NCBI GenBank assembly: GCA_023410055.1
Contig: JAEYQK010000051.1
Span: 1-44,164, forward strand
DNA: 44,164 nt
Direction: 5' to 3'
From: Acidobacteriota bacterium
GTDB taxonomy: Bacteria > Acidobacteriota > Terriglobia > Terriglobales > Acidobacteriaceae
The translations under genes and the position numbers were made by a program. This document shows positions 32,755-41,537 of the stretch, piece after piece (position 1 is the stretch's first letter; each line of letters opens with the position of its first letter). Below the pieces are notes generated by a model. It was not told the origin of the DNA. It worked only from the letters and a program-made list of their open reading frames with translations, and made no database searches.

Positions 32755-35700
32755 CTAGAATTCCAGACGGAGCCCCCACTGCATTACACGAGCCGTGCTT
32801 GACGTTCCGGTAATCTGGCCGAAGTTGGATGACGAGATGTCAGCGCCAGCGCCAGAATAGCCCGAACCTGGCAAACCGAAGCTCGCGTGGTTCAGAGCGT
32901 TGAAAGCATCAGCAACGAACAGCATCTTCACACGCTCGGTGACCTGGAAGTGCTTAGCTACACGCAGGTCGAGGTTGAAGTAGCCGGGTCCGTGCAGATT
33001 GTTACGGGAGCCCATCTCGAAGCCAATCGGTCCAGAGAAAGCATCGGCCGCTGCGGTTGGATCCTTAAAGAAAGTGACCTTACCGTCGGCAGTCTTGTGC
33101 GGGCTTACCGCGATAGCGCTCCAATCTCCGTTGAAGATTGCGGGAGCATTGTTGGCGTAACCCATCAAGTAAGCACCAGACACGGTGGAAAACGCAATGC
33201 CACTTCGCCAAGTCGGGATGCCAGAGACTGTCCAACCACCAATGAGGTGGTTCACAGCACCTGTGGCACCGCTGCCGAAAGCTTTACCTTTTCCGAACGG
33301 CAAATCGTAGATGAACGTTCCATTCACGATATGCCGAATATCGAAGTCGGAATTGCCACGGCAGATGCGCGGATTCTGCGCGTCGCATATATATCCCATT
33401 CCGCTATTCGAAGCAATGCTATTGGAAATCATCGAAGAGTTGTCGATGGAGTGAGATAGGGTGTAATTGAGATCGAACTGCAGACCGTTTGACATGTTCT
33501 TGTGCAAAGTGGTCAGCAATCCGTGGTAGTTTGAGGATCCCTTATTGGTAATGTAGGTGTTGCCCGCGAACTGAGATGGCATGCCGACGTTGTAGTCGAT
33601 AAGTCCATTAGCCGCGATCCACTGGACTGCATCGGCCACATCGCCTTTGGAGACGAGTGAGCTGATGTAATCAGCCAGCAATTGTGTGTTGCCACCTGGG
33701 TATCCGATGTTGGCCATCTGGTTTTCGAACCAAGGCACCGGTACGATGGCAGGTCCACCCTCCAAATTGGCTCCATTCCTCAGTTGTTGAGTGAGATTCG
33801 CGAACGCGGCGGACATTAGCTGACCAGAGGAGGGGTCCCTGAAATCGACCAGCTGTGATGCATCCGCCTGTGCGATCAAACGACGACCAAGGCGACCAAC
33901 GTACGTGGTTTCGAATACGAAGTGATGCGGGAGCTCACGCTGAATTCCAAAGCTCATGACAATGGAGTACGGGCTCTTGAGCTTCGGGTCAATTGCATAG
34001 TTAAATTGGTTTCCCGCCAGACCGTCAGGCACGCCATCGGTGACATAGGGCAAGAATGGGCGGCTGACGACTGGAGCAGGGGCGGGAGTTGGGATCGAGT
34101 CGATCGCAGTGAACCTAGGATCATTGGTCAATGCGGTAACCGGATTCGTGCTTCCAAACCGAACGGATGAACTGGACTGGAACATGTAAGAGTTCTGGTC
34201 CTGGATGAAGTTCAGAGCATTAACCACGGGGTGGTCGTGGATGATTCCAGCACCCCCGCGGATAACGGTTTTGCGATCACCAAGTATCCGTCCAAGCCAA
34301 CCTGTTGTCGCGGACGGGCTGTAATTGAAACTGAGTCTTGGAGCAAAGTCAGTCAGATTCGGTTCATAGAGACCCTGCGCGTTGTTTGCCTTGCCCCCCA
34401 AGTCGTACTGAATGATAGGCACTGCATCCACGCCAGAGACTCCCGCCATCCCTTGCGCGGCGCGTCCAAATAGGTAGTCGTTGAAGCCAAAGTTCTGGAT
34501 TGCTTCCGCCCCGTTAGTTTCGTAGGGGACCGAGTAGTACTGATAACGCAAGCCGTAGGTCAGCGAGAGTGCGTTGTTTACCTTCCAACTATCCTGGATG
34601 TAAGCTTCAGTCTCCCAGTAGCGGTATTGACGGGTGGCACCAGTTCCTTGAGGCAATACCGAAAGCTGTCCGTTATAGTTCCAGTTGCTGCCGACCGAGG
34701 CGAAGCGACCGAGGAGGAATGCGAACGCGGTATCGTAGACCGAACTGGATACAGTTCCAAGCGTGCGAATATCTGTTGGCCTCAGCGCGGCACTAAGGTT
34801 GGAAGTGTTTCCACCAAGTCCGACCGCTACGCTGTTGAAATCGCCGACTAGCGTCGAGGTAGTTTTGATCGGTTTAAAGGTGCCGCCAATTTGGATGTTG
34901 TGTCTACCGCGCTGCCAATTGAAGTCATCGCGGAAGACCGGAATCGGATTTTTGCGAGCCTGAGAACTCTGGTCAGAGTAAGGCGCAGTCAAGCCGCCGA
35001 AACTCCAAGTTGTAGTGCCGGTCGGATTGTAACCAGTCGGGAAGGCAAGTCGCGAAACAGTCTCACCGTACGTGAACTTATTGACTTTCGTGGAGCTAAT
35101 TGTCCACGTGTGGCCGATCACGTATGCATAGCTGGTATTGGCGATAGAGTGTGTCAAAGGATCTCCAGGGAACTGGACTGGAGCAGCATAGTTGACGTTA
35201 TCGCCGTAACGGTCGCGCAAGATGCTAAATCGCCCGAAAAGTTGCTGGTTGGTGGACATGTTGTAGTCAACTCGACCAACATAATCGTTTTCGACACGAT
35301 GCACTGGGGAGTTGAAACGATAGGCTCCAGTGTTGATTCCATCACCGCCGGTGAGATCATTGGCATGAGGGTAGCGCTGGTTGATGTATGTCAAAAGAGC
35401 ATTGTTAACGCCAATGCCTTTAGGATCAAGGGCGGCTATCTGCGTGGGAGTCAGAGTGCCGATGCACTGAGGTGTCGTTAGCAGCTTGCTTGTCGATGCG
35501 CAAGTATTTCCATTGGCGTCGTGAGCCAAAATGTAATGGATGTTGCCAGACCTCATCGAGTCCAGCGGAACGGTTGCGACTGCGGTTGATGAATAGGCAT
35601 CGCGGCGTCCGTTGTAGTTGAAGAAGAAGAACAACTTATCCTTAATGGCGGGGCCGCCGAGAGTGGCGCCGAACTGATTCCGAATGAGTGCTGGCTTCTC

Positions 35701-36537
35701 AATGCCGGCATTGTTATTAAACCAACTGTTAGCTGTGGTGAGAGTGTTGCGGTGGTATTCGGCAAGGGAACCGTGGAACTGATTGGTCCCGCTCTTGGTT
35801 ACCATCTGAATTTGGCCGCCGCTACCTCGACCACTGGCTGCGAGAGAACCTGCGGTCTCGCCATGGAACTCCTGAATCGATTCGACCGGAGCATTACCAA
35901 CCGTTGAGAATGCCTGTCCAGTAGCAAAGTCATTTACGTCAAGGCCATCAAGGGTGACATTGTTCTGGTCACCGCGAGCACCGGTCACGGAACCTGCTCG
36001 GGAACTCAAGCCGTCTGATCCGCCGGTCGCGTTTACAACACCAGGTTGGAGCTGAAGCAATGCTGCCGGATTATCTCTGACCTGAACTGGCAATTGGGCG
36101 ACGGAGTTCATGTTGAAGCTGTTGCCTACGGTTGCGTCCGTAGTGTTAAGAGCGACGCCTTCTCCTACGGCGGATACTTCGACGGTCTCGGTGACCTTGC
36201 CGATACGAAGTTCCGCGTTCTGTGTACGCGTGACTCCTACGTTCACATACAGTTCATTGACGACGACAACGTCGAAGCCGTCTTTCTTGAAAGTCATTTT
36301 GTATCCCGGCCCAGGGAGCACCTTGGAAATGGTGTACACGCCTGCCGAGTTTGTCGTTCCCTGATAGGTAATACTTTTGCCGGTGTTGACGAGCGTAACT
36401 TGAACGCCCGGAACCACCGCCCCAGTCGAGTCGGTCACAACGCCTGTGACGGACGCGACTTCTTGCGCACATATCAATGTAGGTATAAGGACTAGTAATA
36501 CCGACACTGCGATGAGCTTCAGAGCTGCATGTCGCAT
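32755..36537 (-). CDS. Oar-like TonB-dependent receptor with carboxypeptidase-regulatory-like domain
   Basis: A 1260-residue outer-membrane protein. The signal peptide (MRHAALKLIAVSVLLVLIPTLICA) is followed by a CarboxypepD_reg-like beta-sandwich (about 26-110: VTGVVTDSTGAVVPGVQVTLVNTG). A plug domain follows (about 120-240, with LPVQVRDNPAALLQLQPGVVN and NNVTLDGLDVNDF), then a very long beta-barrel with alternating aromatic strands ending in VMQWGLRLEF, a typical terminal outer-membrane strand with Phe last. This matches the Oar/OmpA-related receptors greatly expanded in Acidobacteria, thought to take up large oligosaccharides or peptides. The substrate is unknown. The frame extends to 36615, but ATG at 36537 has GAGGAGAGG about 6 nt upstream. 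No TonB, ExbB or ExbD genes are adjacent. Confidence 0.93.
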   Translation of the reverse strand: MRHAALKLIAVSVLLVLIPTLICAQEVASVTGVVTDSTGAVVPGVQVTLVNTGKSITYQGTTNSAGVYTISKVLPGPGYKMTFKKDGFDVVVVNELYVNVGVTRTQNAELRIGKVTETVEVSAVGEGVALNTTDATVGNSFNMNSVAQLPVQVRDNPAALLQLQPGVVNATGGSDGLSSRAGSVTGARGDQNNVTLDGLDVNDFATGQAFSTVGNAPVESIQEFHGETAGSLAASGRGSGGQIQMVTKSGTNQFHGSLAEYHRNTLTTANSWFNNNAGIEKPALIRNQFGATLGGPAIKDKLFFFFNYNGRRDAYSSTAVATVPLDSMRSGNIHYILAHDANGNTCASTSKLLTTPQCIGTLTPTQIAALDPKGIGVNNALLTYINQRYPHANDLTGGDGINTGAYRFNSPVHRVENDYVGRVDYNMSTNQQLFGRFSILRDRYGDNVNYAAPVQFPGDPLTHSIANTSYAYVIGHTWTISSTKVNKFTYGETVSRLAFPTGYNPTGTTTWSFGGLTAPYSDQSSQARKNPIPVFRDDFNWQRGRHNIQIGGTFKPIKTTSTLVGDFNSVAVGLGGNTSNLSAALRPTDIRTLGTVSSSVYDTAFAFLLGRFASVGSNWNYNGQLSVLPQGTGATRQYRYWETEAYIQDSWKVNNALSLTYGLRYQYYSVPYETNGAEAIQNFGFNDYLFGRAAQGMAGVSGVDAVPIIQYDLGGKANNAQGLYEPNLTDFAPRLSFNYSPSATTGWLGRILGDRKTVIRGGAGIIHDHPVVNALNFIQDQNSYMFQSSSSVRFGSTNPVTALTNDPRFTAIDSIPTPAPAPVVSRPFLPYVTDGVPDGLAGNQFNYAIDPKLKSPYSIVMSFGIQRELPHHFVFETTYVGRLGRRLIAQADASQLVDFRDPSSGQLMSAAFANLTQQLRNGANLEGGPAIVPVPWFENQMANIGYPGGNTQLLADYISSLVSKGDVADAVQWIAANGLIDYNVGMPSQFAGNTYITNKGSSNYHGLLTTLHKNMSNGLQFDLNYTLSHSIDNSSMISNSIASNSGMGYICDAQNPRICRGNSDFDIRHIVNGTFIYDLPFGKGKAFGSGATGAVNHLIGGWTVSGIPTWRSGIAFSTVSGAYLMGYANNAPAIFNGDWSAIAVSPHKTADGKVTFFKDPTAAADAFSGPIGFEMGSRNNLHGPGYFNLDLRVAKHFQVTERVKMLFVADAFNALNHASFGLPGSGYSGAGADISSSNFGQITGTSSTARVMQWGLRLEF

Positions 36538-36862
36538 AGAGAGCCTCTCCTCAAAGGTGAATGGAAATACCGCTTCCGAAGATTTTCGGATAGAGTAACG
36601 TGAAAAGATTTGCAAGTAGCTGGCCAGAGCAGTTGATTGTTATGTGTTTTGTTTTCAACAACAAACGCCAGATTCTAGCTATATCAATACATCGTTTGGG
36701 AGAGTTTCTGGATAGAAGTATGAAAATTCATAGTAGCTAAGGGAGAGTTATTTGCACATGGGTAATCGTGGATCGAGCGTGGCGGTACCACAGAGTAACG
36801 ATCAAGAGGCTGAATTCTCATCGGGTCGCAACAGCGGATAGATGAGCCTGTCCTGTCCTGAA
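36538..36862. other. AT-rich divergent promoter region, receptor / CorC-type gene
   Basis: About 325 bases without a gene. The part from about 36590 to 36760 is clearly more AT-rich than its surroundings. It has a TTGTT-TTC-AACAA inverted repeat (36649-36661), and a TCCGAA/TTCGGA hairpin (36575-36590) in the receptor leader. The receptor promoter should lie here, but I could not choose a single -35/-10 pair on the minus strand. Confidence 0.4.
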
Positions 36863-36871
36863 TGATAGAAT
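36863..36871 (+). promoter_or_regulatory. extended -10 promoter of the CorC-type gene, likely leaderless
   Basis: TGATAGAAT (36863-36871) fits an extended -10 element (TGn plus TAGAAT). The preferred ATG at 36880 comes 8 nt after it, with no Shine-Dalgarno. No good -35 is seen, as expected for extended -10 promoters. Confidence 0.4.
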
Positions 36872-36879
36872 CTGGCGGC

Positions 36880-38244
36880 ATGTTTACCTACGCAATGCTC
36901 CGACTTCTCGCGGTGATGCTGCTGGTGGCGCTGAACGCCTTTTTTGTGGCAGCCGAGTTCGCGCTGGTCAGCGTCAGGGAGACGCGAATACAGCAACTGG
37001 TGGACGCGCGGCGTATTGGGGCGCGCACGGTCCAGAGGCTGCACCAGAAGCTGGATGAACTGTTGTCGGCGGTGCAGTTGGGAGTCACCCTGACGAGCCT
37101 GGCGCTGGGCTGGGTTGGGGAAGCCACGTTGGCAAGCCTGATCGAGCCGGGGCTGGCGGGCATGCCGCACGCGAACGTGTGGGCGCATGTTGTGGCGGTA
37201 ACGTTGGCTTTCGTGGTGATCACGTATCTGCATGTGACTTTGGGCGAACTTGTTCCCAAGTCCGTGGCGCTGGAGAAGGTGGAGCGGGTAGCGCTGGCAG
37301 TGGCCGGTCCGATGGACGTCTTCATGCGAGTGACGCGTCCGTTCGTGGTGGTCATGACGAAGTCGGCGCACCTGGCGCTGAGGGCGTTTGGTTCGCGAGA
37401 GATCAGGGAGGCGGGGGTACATTCGCCGGACGAGCTGAAGATGATCGTTACGGCCAGCAGGCGGGTCGGGATGCTGCCGGTTTTCCAGGAGGAGATGGTT
37501 GTTCACGCGCTCGAGATGGGTAACATCGAGGTGCGCGAGATCATGGTGCCGCGGCCTGACATATTTTCGCTTCCGGCAGACATGCAACTGGAAGAAGCGC
37601 TGACGCGAGTGGTGGAGGAGCAGCATTCGAGAATCCCGGTTTATGATCCGGAGAGGGGGCCGGAACACATCATTGGGTTGTTGTACTCGAAAGACCTGAC
37701 GCGCTGGATGCGGTTGAGGCTGATGTTGGCGAAAGATGAGGTGGCATCGGCGCGAATTGCGCGAATGCAGGTGAGACAGATCATGCGCGATGTGCTGGTC
37801 GTGCCGGAGACAAAGCCCGTTGCGGACCTGTTGCAGGAGTTCAAGCAGAGGAAACGGCATCTGGCGGTTGTGGTGGATGAGTACGGCTCGACGGCGGGGG
37901 TGGTGACGGTTGAAGACGTGCTGGAGCAGTTGGTCGGCGAAATCGAGGATGAATTCGATGTGACCCAACCGCCGATGGTTCCGGGCGCGAGTTCGATGGT
38001 GCTTGATGGCGCGACTCCGATAAGGGACCTGGAGACGCAGTATCAGCTTAAGCTGCCGCGCGATGAGGGTTTCGAAACGCTGGGCGGATTTGTCATGACG
38101 AAGTTGCAGAAGCTGCCGCGGGGCGGAGAGTCGTTCGAGGACGATGGGCGGCGGTACACGGTGCTGGAGATGGAAGGCCACAGGATTGCCAAGGTGAAGG
38201 TGGAGATATCGGCCGATCGGGTGATCGAGCCATTGAGCGATTGA
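36880..38244 (+). CDS. CNNM/CBS/CorC-HlyC domain membrane protein (hemolysin C family)
   Basis: A 454-residue inner-membrane protein of the YfjD/YtfL/TlyC-like group, linked to magnesium/cobalt homeostasis and wrongly named hemolysins in many records. The N-terminal CNNM/DUF21 domain (1-190) begins LLAVMLLVALNAFFVAAEFALVSVRETRI and includes the conserved GELVPKSVAL. A CBS pair (about 215-335) has VREIMVPRPDIFSLP and RHLAVVVDEYGSTAGVVTVEDVLEQLVGEI, the nucleotide-binding module. The C-terminal CorC_HlyC domain ends GESFEDDGRRYTVLEMEGHRIAKVKVE. An ATG at 36862 would add six residues but overlaps the proposed -10 box, so I prefer 36880. The transported ion is inferred from the family. Confidence 0.92.
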   Translation: MFTYAMLRLLAVMLLVALNAFFVAAEFALVSVRETRIQQLVDARRIGARTVQRLHQKLDELLSAVQLGVTLTSLALGWVGEATLASLIEPGLAGMPHANVWAHVVAVTLAFVVITYLHVTLGELVPKSVALEKVERVALAVAGPMDVFMRVTRPFVVVMTKSAHLALRAFGSREIREAGVHSPDELKMIVTASRRVGMLPVFQEEMVVHALEMGNIEVREIMVPRPDIFSLPADMQLEEALTRVVEEQHSRIPVYDPERGPEHIIGLLYSKDLTRWMRLRLMLAKDEVASARIARMQVRQIMRDVLVVPETKPVADLLQEFKQRKRHLAVVVDEYGSTAGVVTVEDVLEQLVGEIEDEFDVTQPPMVPGASSMVLDGATPIRDLETQYQLKLPRDEGFETLGGFVMTKLQKLPRGGESFEDDGRRYTVLEMEGHRIAKVKVEISADRVIEPLSD

Positions 38245-38285
38245 CTTACCTAATACTGAGGAAGAGGTAAACAGAGGAAGGCAGC

Positions 38286-39203
38286 GTGATCTGGTACATC
38301 ACAAAGCGGTTGTTGTATATGGTGCCGGTAGTGTGGCTGGTGGTGTCGGTAGTGTTTCTGCTGATACACCTGGTGCCGGGCGATCCGATACAGGCGATGC
38401 TGGGGGAGAGCGCGGCGAGCGCGGATATACAGGCCGCACGGCATCAGTACGGACTCGATCTGCCTATCGGTACGCAGTACGTGAATTACTGGAAGGATGT
38501 ACTGCGCGGGGATTTGGGGCGGTCGATAAGGCTTAACCAGAATGTGGGAAAGATCATTGCGGAGCGGTATCCGGCGACGATCATGTTGACGTTTGCGGCG
38601 CTTGCGGTGGCGATACTGCTGTCGGTGCCGGCGGGAGTCAGATCAGCGCGACGGCGGAACCAGTGGGACGATCGTGCGATCAGCTTCGTAAGCCTGTTGG
38701 GATTGTCTTTCCCGAACTTCGCACTGGGGCCGGTCCTGATTTTGTTTTTTGCGATCACGTTGGGGCTGCTGCCCGTTTCGGGATCAGGAAGCTTCGCACA
38801 TCTAGTCTTGCCGGCGGTTACGTTGGGTGGTGCGCTGGCTGCGATTCTGACGCGCATGGTGCGGACTTCAATGCTGGAGGAACTTGGTCAGGACTACATA
38901 CGAACGGCGCGCGCTAAGGGATTGTCCGAAAACGCCGTCGTTTATCGTCATGCGCTGAGAAATGCGATGATCCCGGTGGTCACGGTGCTGGGGTTGCAGT
39001 TCGGCGCGATGCTGGCGGGCACCGTCGTGACGGAGATGATCTTCTCGTGGCCCGGCGTCGGCAGGTTGACCATTGGCGCGATCCAAAACCGGGACTACTT
39101 CCTCGTGCAGGGTTGTGTTCTGGTGATCGGACTGACCTATGTTGCGGTGAATTTCCTGACGGATCTGGCGTACACGGTGGTGAACCCGAGAATCAGGCAG
39201 TGA
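38286..39203 (+). CDS. DppB-type ABC di/oligopeptide transporter permease
   Basis: A 305-residue inner-membrane permease of the DppB/OppB/GsiC group. It starts YITKRLLYMVPVVWLVVSVVFLLIHLVPGDPI, the standard N-terminus, and has RYPATIMLTFAALAVAILLSVPAG. The EAA loop that docks the ATPase is QDYIRTARAKGLSENAVVYRHALRNAMIPV, at about 215-243. The C-terminus is VNFLTDLAYTVVNPRIR. The start is GTG at 38286 with AGGAAGG about 4 nt upstream. Such permeases pair with a DppC subunit, two ATPases and a binding protein. The DppC-type gene lies 1.2 kb downstream beyond an opposite-strand gene, and the others are absent from this window. Peptide specificity is inferred from the family. Confidence 0.93.
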   Translation: MIWYITKRLLYMVPVVWLVVSVVFLLIHLVPGDPIQAMLGESAASADIQAARHQYGLDLPIGTQYVNYWKDVLRGDLGRSIRLNQNVGKIIAERYPATIMLTFAALAVAILLSVPAGVRSARRRNQWDDRAISFVSLLGLSFPNFALGPVLILFFAITLGLLPVSGSGSFAHLVLPAVTLGGALAAILTRMVRTSMLEELGQDYIRTARAKGLSENAVVYRHALRNAMIPVVTVLGLQFGAMLAGTVVTEMIFSWPGVGRLTIGAIQNRDYFLVQGCVLVIGLTYVAVNFLTDLAYTVVNPRIRQ

Positions 39204-39212
39204 TCGGATGAT

Positions 39213-40025
39213 CTAGAGTTCCTGTGGCTCACCGTGGTCGTGTTCGCCGGGCCTCTCTGGCTGCTGCTCCTTGAACGTCGCGGGAATCTGAAAGACTGAC
39301 AACGGTACGGGCTTCACGGTTAGGCGCCTTACTTCCATTTCGTTGCGAAATGTCTGGCGGGTGCCGTCGGACTCCATGATTGTGACGCTGATGCGCTTGA
39401 GCGGGAAGCCAGGGACTTTGTTCATCTCGGAGGCAATCAGAGAGTCGAGTTGATCGTCGCCGGTCTTGGCAGGCTCTTTCTTGAGCCAGAGTCCCATGGC
39501 AGGATCGAGAGTCTTGGTTGTGGCCCAGATGTCTTCTTCCAGAATAGTGGTGGTGCGGCGCGCGTTCCCCATGTACTGCATATTCATGACGTAGGTCGTC
39601 CGGTATTTGTAGTGACGCGTAGGCAAACCGGCGATCAGGCCACCGTTTTCGTCGAGCAGTTTCTCTATCTTTGGGGATTCAAAGGACATCTTCAGCGTAG
39701 TCTTCATGCTCTGCATCATGCCGCCGGTAGCGTCGAGCATGGACTGAACGTCAAGCTTCGAGTATGTCTTATGGGCGGGGTCAACCAGAAAGAGAGTGCG
39801 TGCGCTATCGCGGGTGATCAGGTAGGAACCGGATGGCATCATGGGATTTGCCTCGCCAGTAAACTCGACCTTGCCGTTGCGACCGCTTGCCCAGCCGTGA
39901 ATCGTTCCGGTTTGCGACTCGGCGTCTTCTGTCTCGCTTTTCACGATAGCGGTATAAGTAATGCCGGCGAAAAGAGGCGAGGCGCAAAGGCAGAAAATGA
40001 GCGTCAGCAGCAAATTCCGTTTCAC
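39213..40025 (-). CDS. exported protein of unknown function (DUF4412-like)
   Basis: A 270-residue secreted or periplasmic protein. The signal peptide is VKRNLLLTLIFCLCASPLFAG, beginning at GTG 40025, which has GGAG 7 nt upstream. The frame runs on to 40058, but those residues precede a natural signal peptide. The mature part suggests a beta-rich fold similar to DUF4412-type proteins: YLITRDSARTLFLVDPAHKTYSKLD, then LIAGLPTRHYKYRTTYVM and EEDIWATTKTLDPAMGLW. This is a tentative resemblance. The C-terminus is Gln/Glu/Pro/His-rich. It sits on the opposite strand between DppB- and DppC-type genes, its stop only 10 bp from the DppB stop. Function unknown. Confidence 0.75.
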   Translation of the reverse strand: MKRNLLLTLIFCLCASPLFAGITYTAIVKSETEDAESQTGTIHGWASGRNGKVEFTGEANPMMPSGSYLITRDSARTLFLVDPAHKTYSKLDVQSMLDATGGMMQSMKTTLKMSFESPKIEKLLDENGGLIAGLPTRHYKYRTTYVMNMQYMGNARRTTTILEEDIWATTKTLDPAMGLWLKKEPAKTGDDQLDSLIASEMNKVPGFPLKRISVTIMESDGTRQTFRNEMEVRRLTVKPVPLSVFQIPATFKEQQPERPGEHDHGEPQEL

Positions 40026-40398
40026 AGGCGATCTCCCGTAAGGCAAGCGGTCTGTCATTGGGAATGCTACATCACTGCTTCGCGACGTGTCATTTGGGAG
40101 CTAACGGGGGAGTCTTCAACCGACGTTGCCTTGGCTGGGACTGCGTGGCACCTGTGCCTTTTTTCGAGGACGGCAAGGAGGTGCAGATATGGGCTTGCAC
40201 CGATAACCCTACGACAGTACTCACAGGAGGATTGGATAATCCGGGTGTTGGAGACGATGCTGTGGTTGAATTTGGCCGGTCGATACAACATTAGGGCCCC
40301 GCGTAGGGAACTTTTCCTACTGCTAACACCGTAGCAGAACAGGCCTATGGCTTAAACCCAGCTGGCGCGCCACCTTGCGCCAAGTAAATTAACTCCGG
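40026..40398. other. spacer between the exported-protein gene and the DppC-type gene
   Basis: About 370 bases without a convincing gene; it should hold two divergent promoters. It contains short hairpins: GGTGCA/TGCACC (40180-40201), GGCGC/GCGCC (40364-40381) and a GTAGG/CCTAC pair near 40304-40321. It also has a GGCACCTGTGCC followed by six T (40147-40164). None matches a known RNA family. Short open frames cover both strands but have no coding character. Confidence 0.35.
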
Positions 40399-41310
40399 AT
40401 GAATTCTGTGGCGTTGTTCCTTCAACGATATGACGTTATGATTCTTTTCTGGATGACTATCAATCACAAAGGATTTTCCAGGCTTGCTGGACGCAACTGG
40501 CTCGCGACTGCGGGATGCGTGTTGATTGTAGTCTTCACGGCTTTTGCTATATTCGCGCCATTCATCGCTCCACAGAGCCCGTCGCACATAGAGCTTACGG
40601 ATCGTCTGAAAGGTCCGTCAGGCGCGCACTGGTTTGGTACGGACGAACTGGGCCGGGACATTTTGTCGCGAATCGTCTTCGGGTCGCGGATATCGATGCT
40701 AGTGGGTGCGAGCGTCGTAGTAGCGTCGCTGTTCGTGGGGTTGATTATTGGTTCGATAGCCGGCTACTACGGCGGGTACATCGATCGGTTCGTGAACGTC
40801 ATCGTGATGAACGCGTTCCTGTCGTTCCCCAGCATTCTGCTGGCGATCGCATTCGTGGCGTTTCTCGGGCCCGGGATATTCAAGCTGATCTTGGCGCTAT
40901 CGATTGGTGGCTGGGTCGGTTATGCGCGACTGGTTCGAGGGCAAGTTTTGGCCGCACGCGAACGTGAATATGTTGAAGCGGCACGGGCGCTAGGTGCGAG
41001 CGATCTGCGAATTGTCGTGCGGCACATTTTGCCGAATATCATCCAGCCGGTAATTGTGCAAGCGGCGATCGGAATGGCGGGCGCTGTTCTGGCGGAAGCG
41101 ACGATGAGTTTTCTTGGGTTAGGAGTGCCGCCTCCCACAGCAAGTTGGGGTTCCATGCTGAACGACGGACGCTCGCATCTTTTCGACGCGCCGCACCTTG
41201 TGCTATTTCCTGCGCTGGCCGTGATGCTCGCCGTGCTGTCGTTTAACTTCATCGGCGACGCGCTACGAGACTATCTTGATCCCAGGTCGCGGATCGAAGC
41301 GGGACTGTAA
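40399..41310 (+). CDS. DppC-type ABC di/oligopeptide transporter permease
   Basis: A permease of up to 303 residues, DppC/OppC/GsiD group. The conserved part runs from GRNWLATAGCVLIVVFTAFAIFAPFIAPQSP through HWFGTDELGRDILSRIVFGSRISMLVG, the family signature, to the EAA loop REYVEAARALGASDLRIVVRHILPNI and FLGLGVPPPTASWGSML. It ends FIGDALRDYLDPRSR. The start is uncertain: ATG 40399 (no good Shine-Dalgarno, a TAAATT box 8 nt upstream) or ATG 40453 (MTINHKGF), which matches the usual N-terminus better. It should dimerise with the DppB-type subunit 1.2 kb upstream. No ATPase gene is adjacent. A repeat follows the stop. Confidence 0.93.
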   Translation: MNSVALFLQRYDVMILFWMTINHKGFSRLAGRNWLATAGCVLIVVFTAFAIFAPFIAPQSPSHIELTDRLKGPSGAHWFGTDELGRDILSRIVFGSRISMLVGASVVVASLFVGLIIGSIAGYYGGYIDRFVNVIVMNAFLSFPSILLAIAFVAFLGPGIFKLILALSIGGWVGYARLVRGQVLAAREREYVEAARALGASDLRIVVRHILPNIIQPVIVQAAIGMAGAVLAEATMSFLGLGVPPPTASWGSMLNDGRSHLFDAPHLVLFPALAVMLAVLSFNFIGDALRDYLDPRSRIEAGL

Positions 41311-41350
41311 TCATCGGGTGATCGGGCGATTTCGTGATCGGATGATCGGA
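41311..41350. repeat. GTGATCGG-type short repeat after the DppC-type gene
   Basis: About five degenerate copies of (G)TGATCGGG in 40 bases directly after the TAA stop: TCATCGGG, TGATCGGG, CGATTTCG, TGATCGGA, TGATCGGA. The same unit follows the hutU stop, and TGATCGGATGATC spans the stop of the DppB-type gene at 39201-39213. Confidence 0.65.
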
Positions 41351-41537
41351 GAACTCCAACACCGAAATCAGTATTAAGTTTCGGCGATCCATCTACTGCA
41401 TTCTCTTCCGAAGCGCATCAGGAAAATTCACGCTACTCCGAAACATCCCTACAACCTGCGGGTTCTGAGTAACTGAAATCGGAACGGCGCGCGCAGTTAC
41501 GATCAAACGAAGATTGAAGGTAGGGGAGACCTCATCA

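Noticed and set aside
32558..32758. 66-codon plus-strand open frame between the adaptor and receptor genes
   Set aside because: It covers a minus-strand terminator hairpin and has no start signal or recognisable product.
36802..38181. Long minus-strand open frame of about 459 codons opposite the CorC-type gene
   Set aside because: Its product is a His/Arg/Gln-rich chain with no domain, and it mirrors a well-supported gene on the other strand; typical GC-rich antisense shadow.
39450..40334. Plus-strand open frame of 294 codons opposite the exported-protein gene
   Set aside because: No motif or signal peptide is seen, and the minus strand has a proper signal peptide, ribosome-binding site and beta-rich protein.
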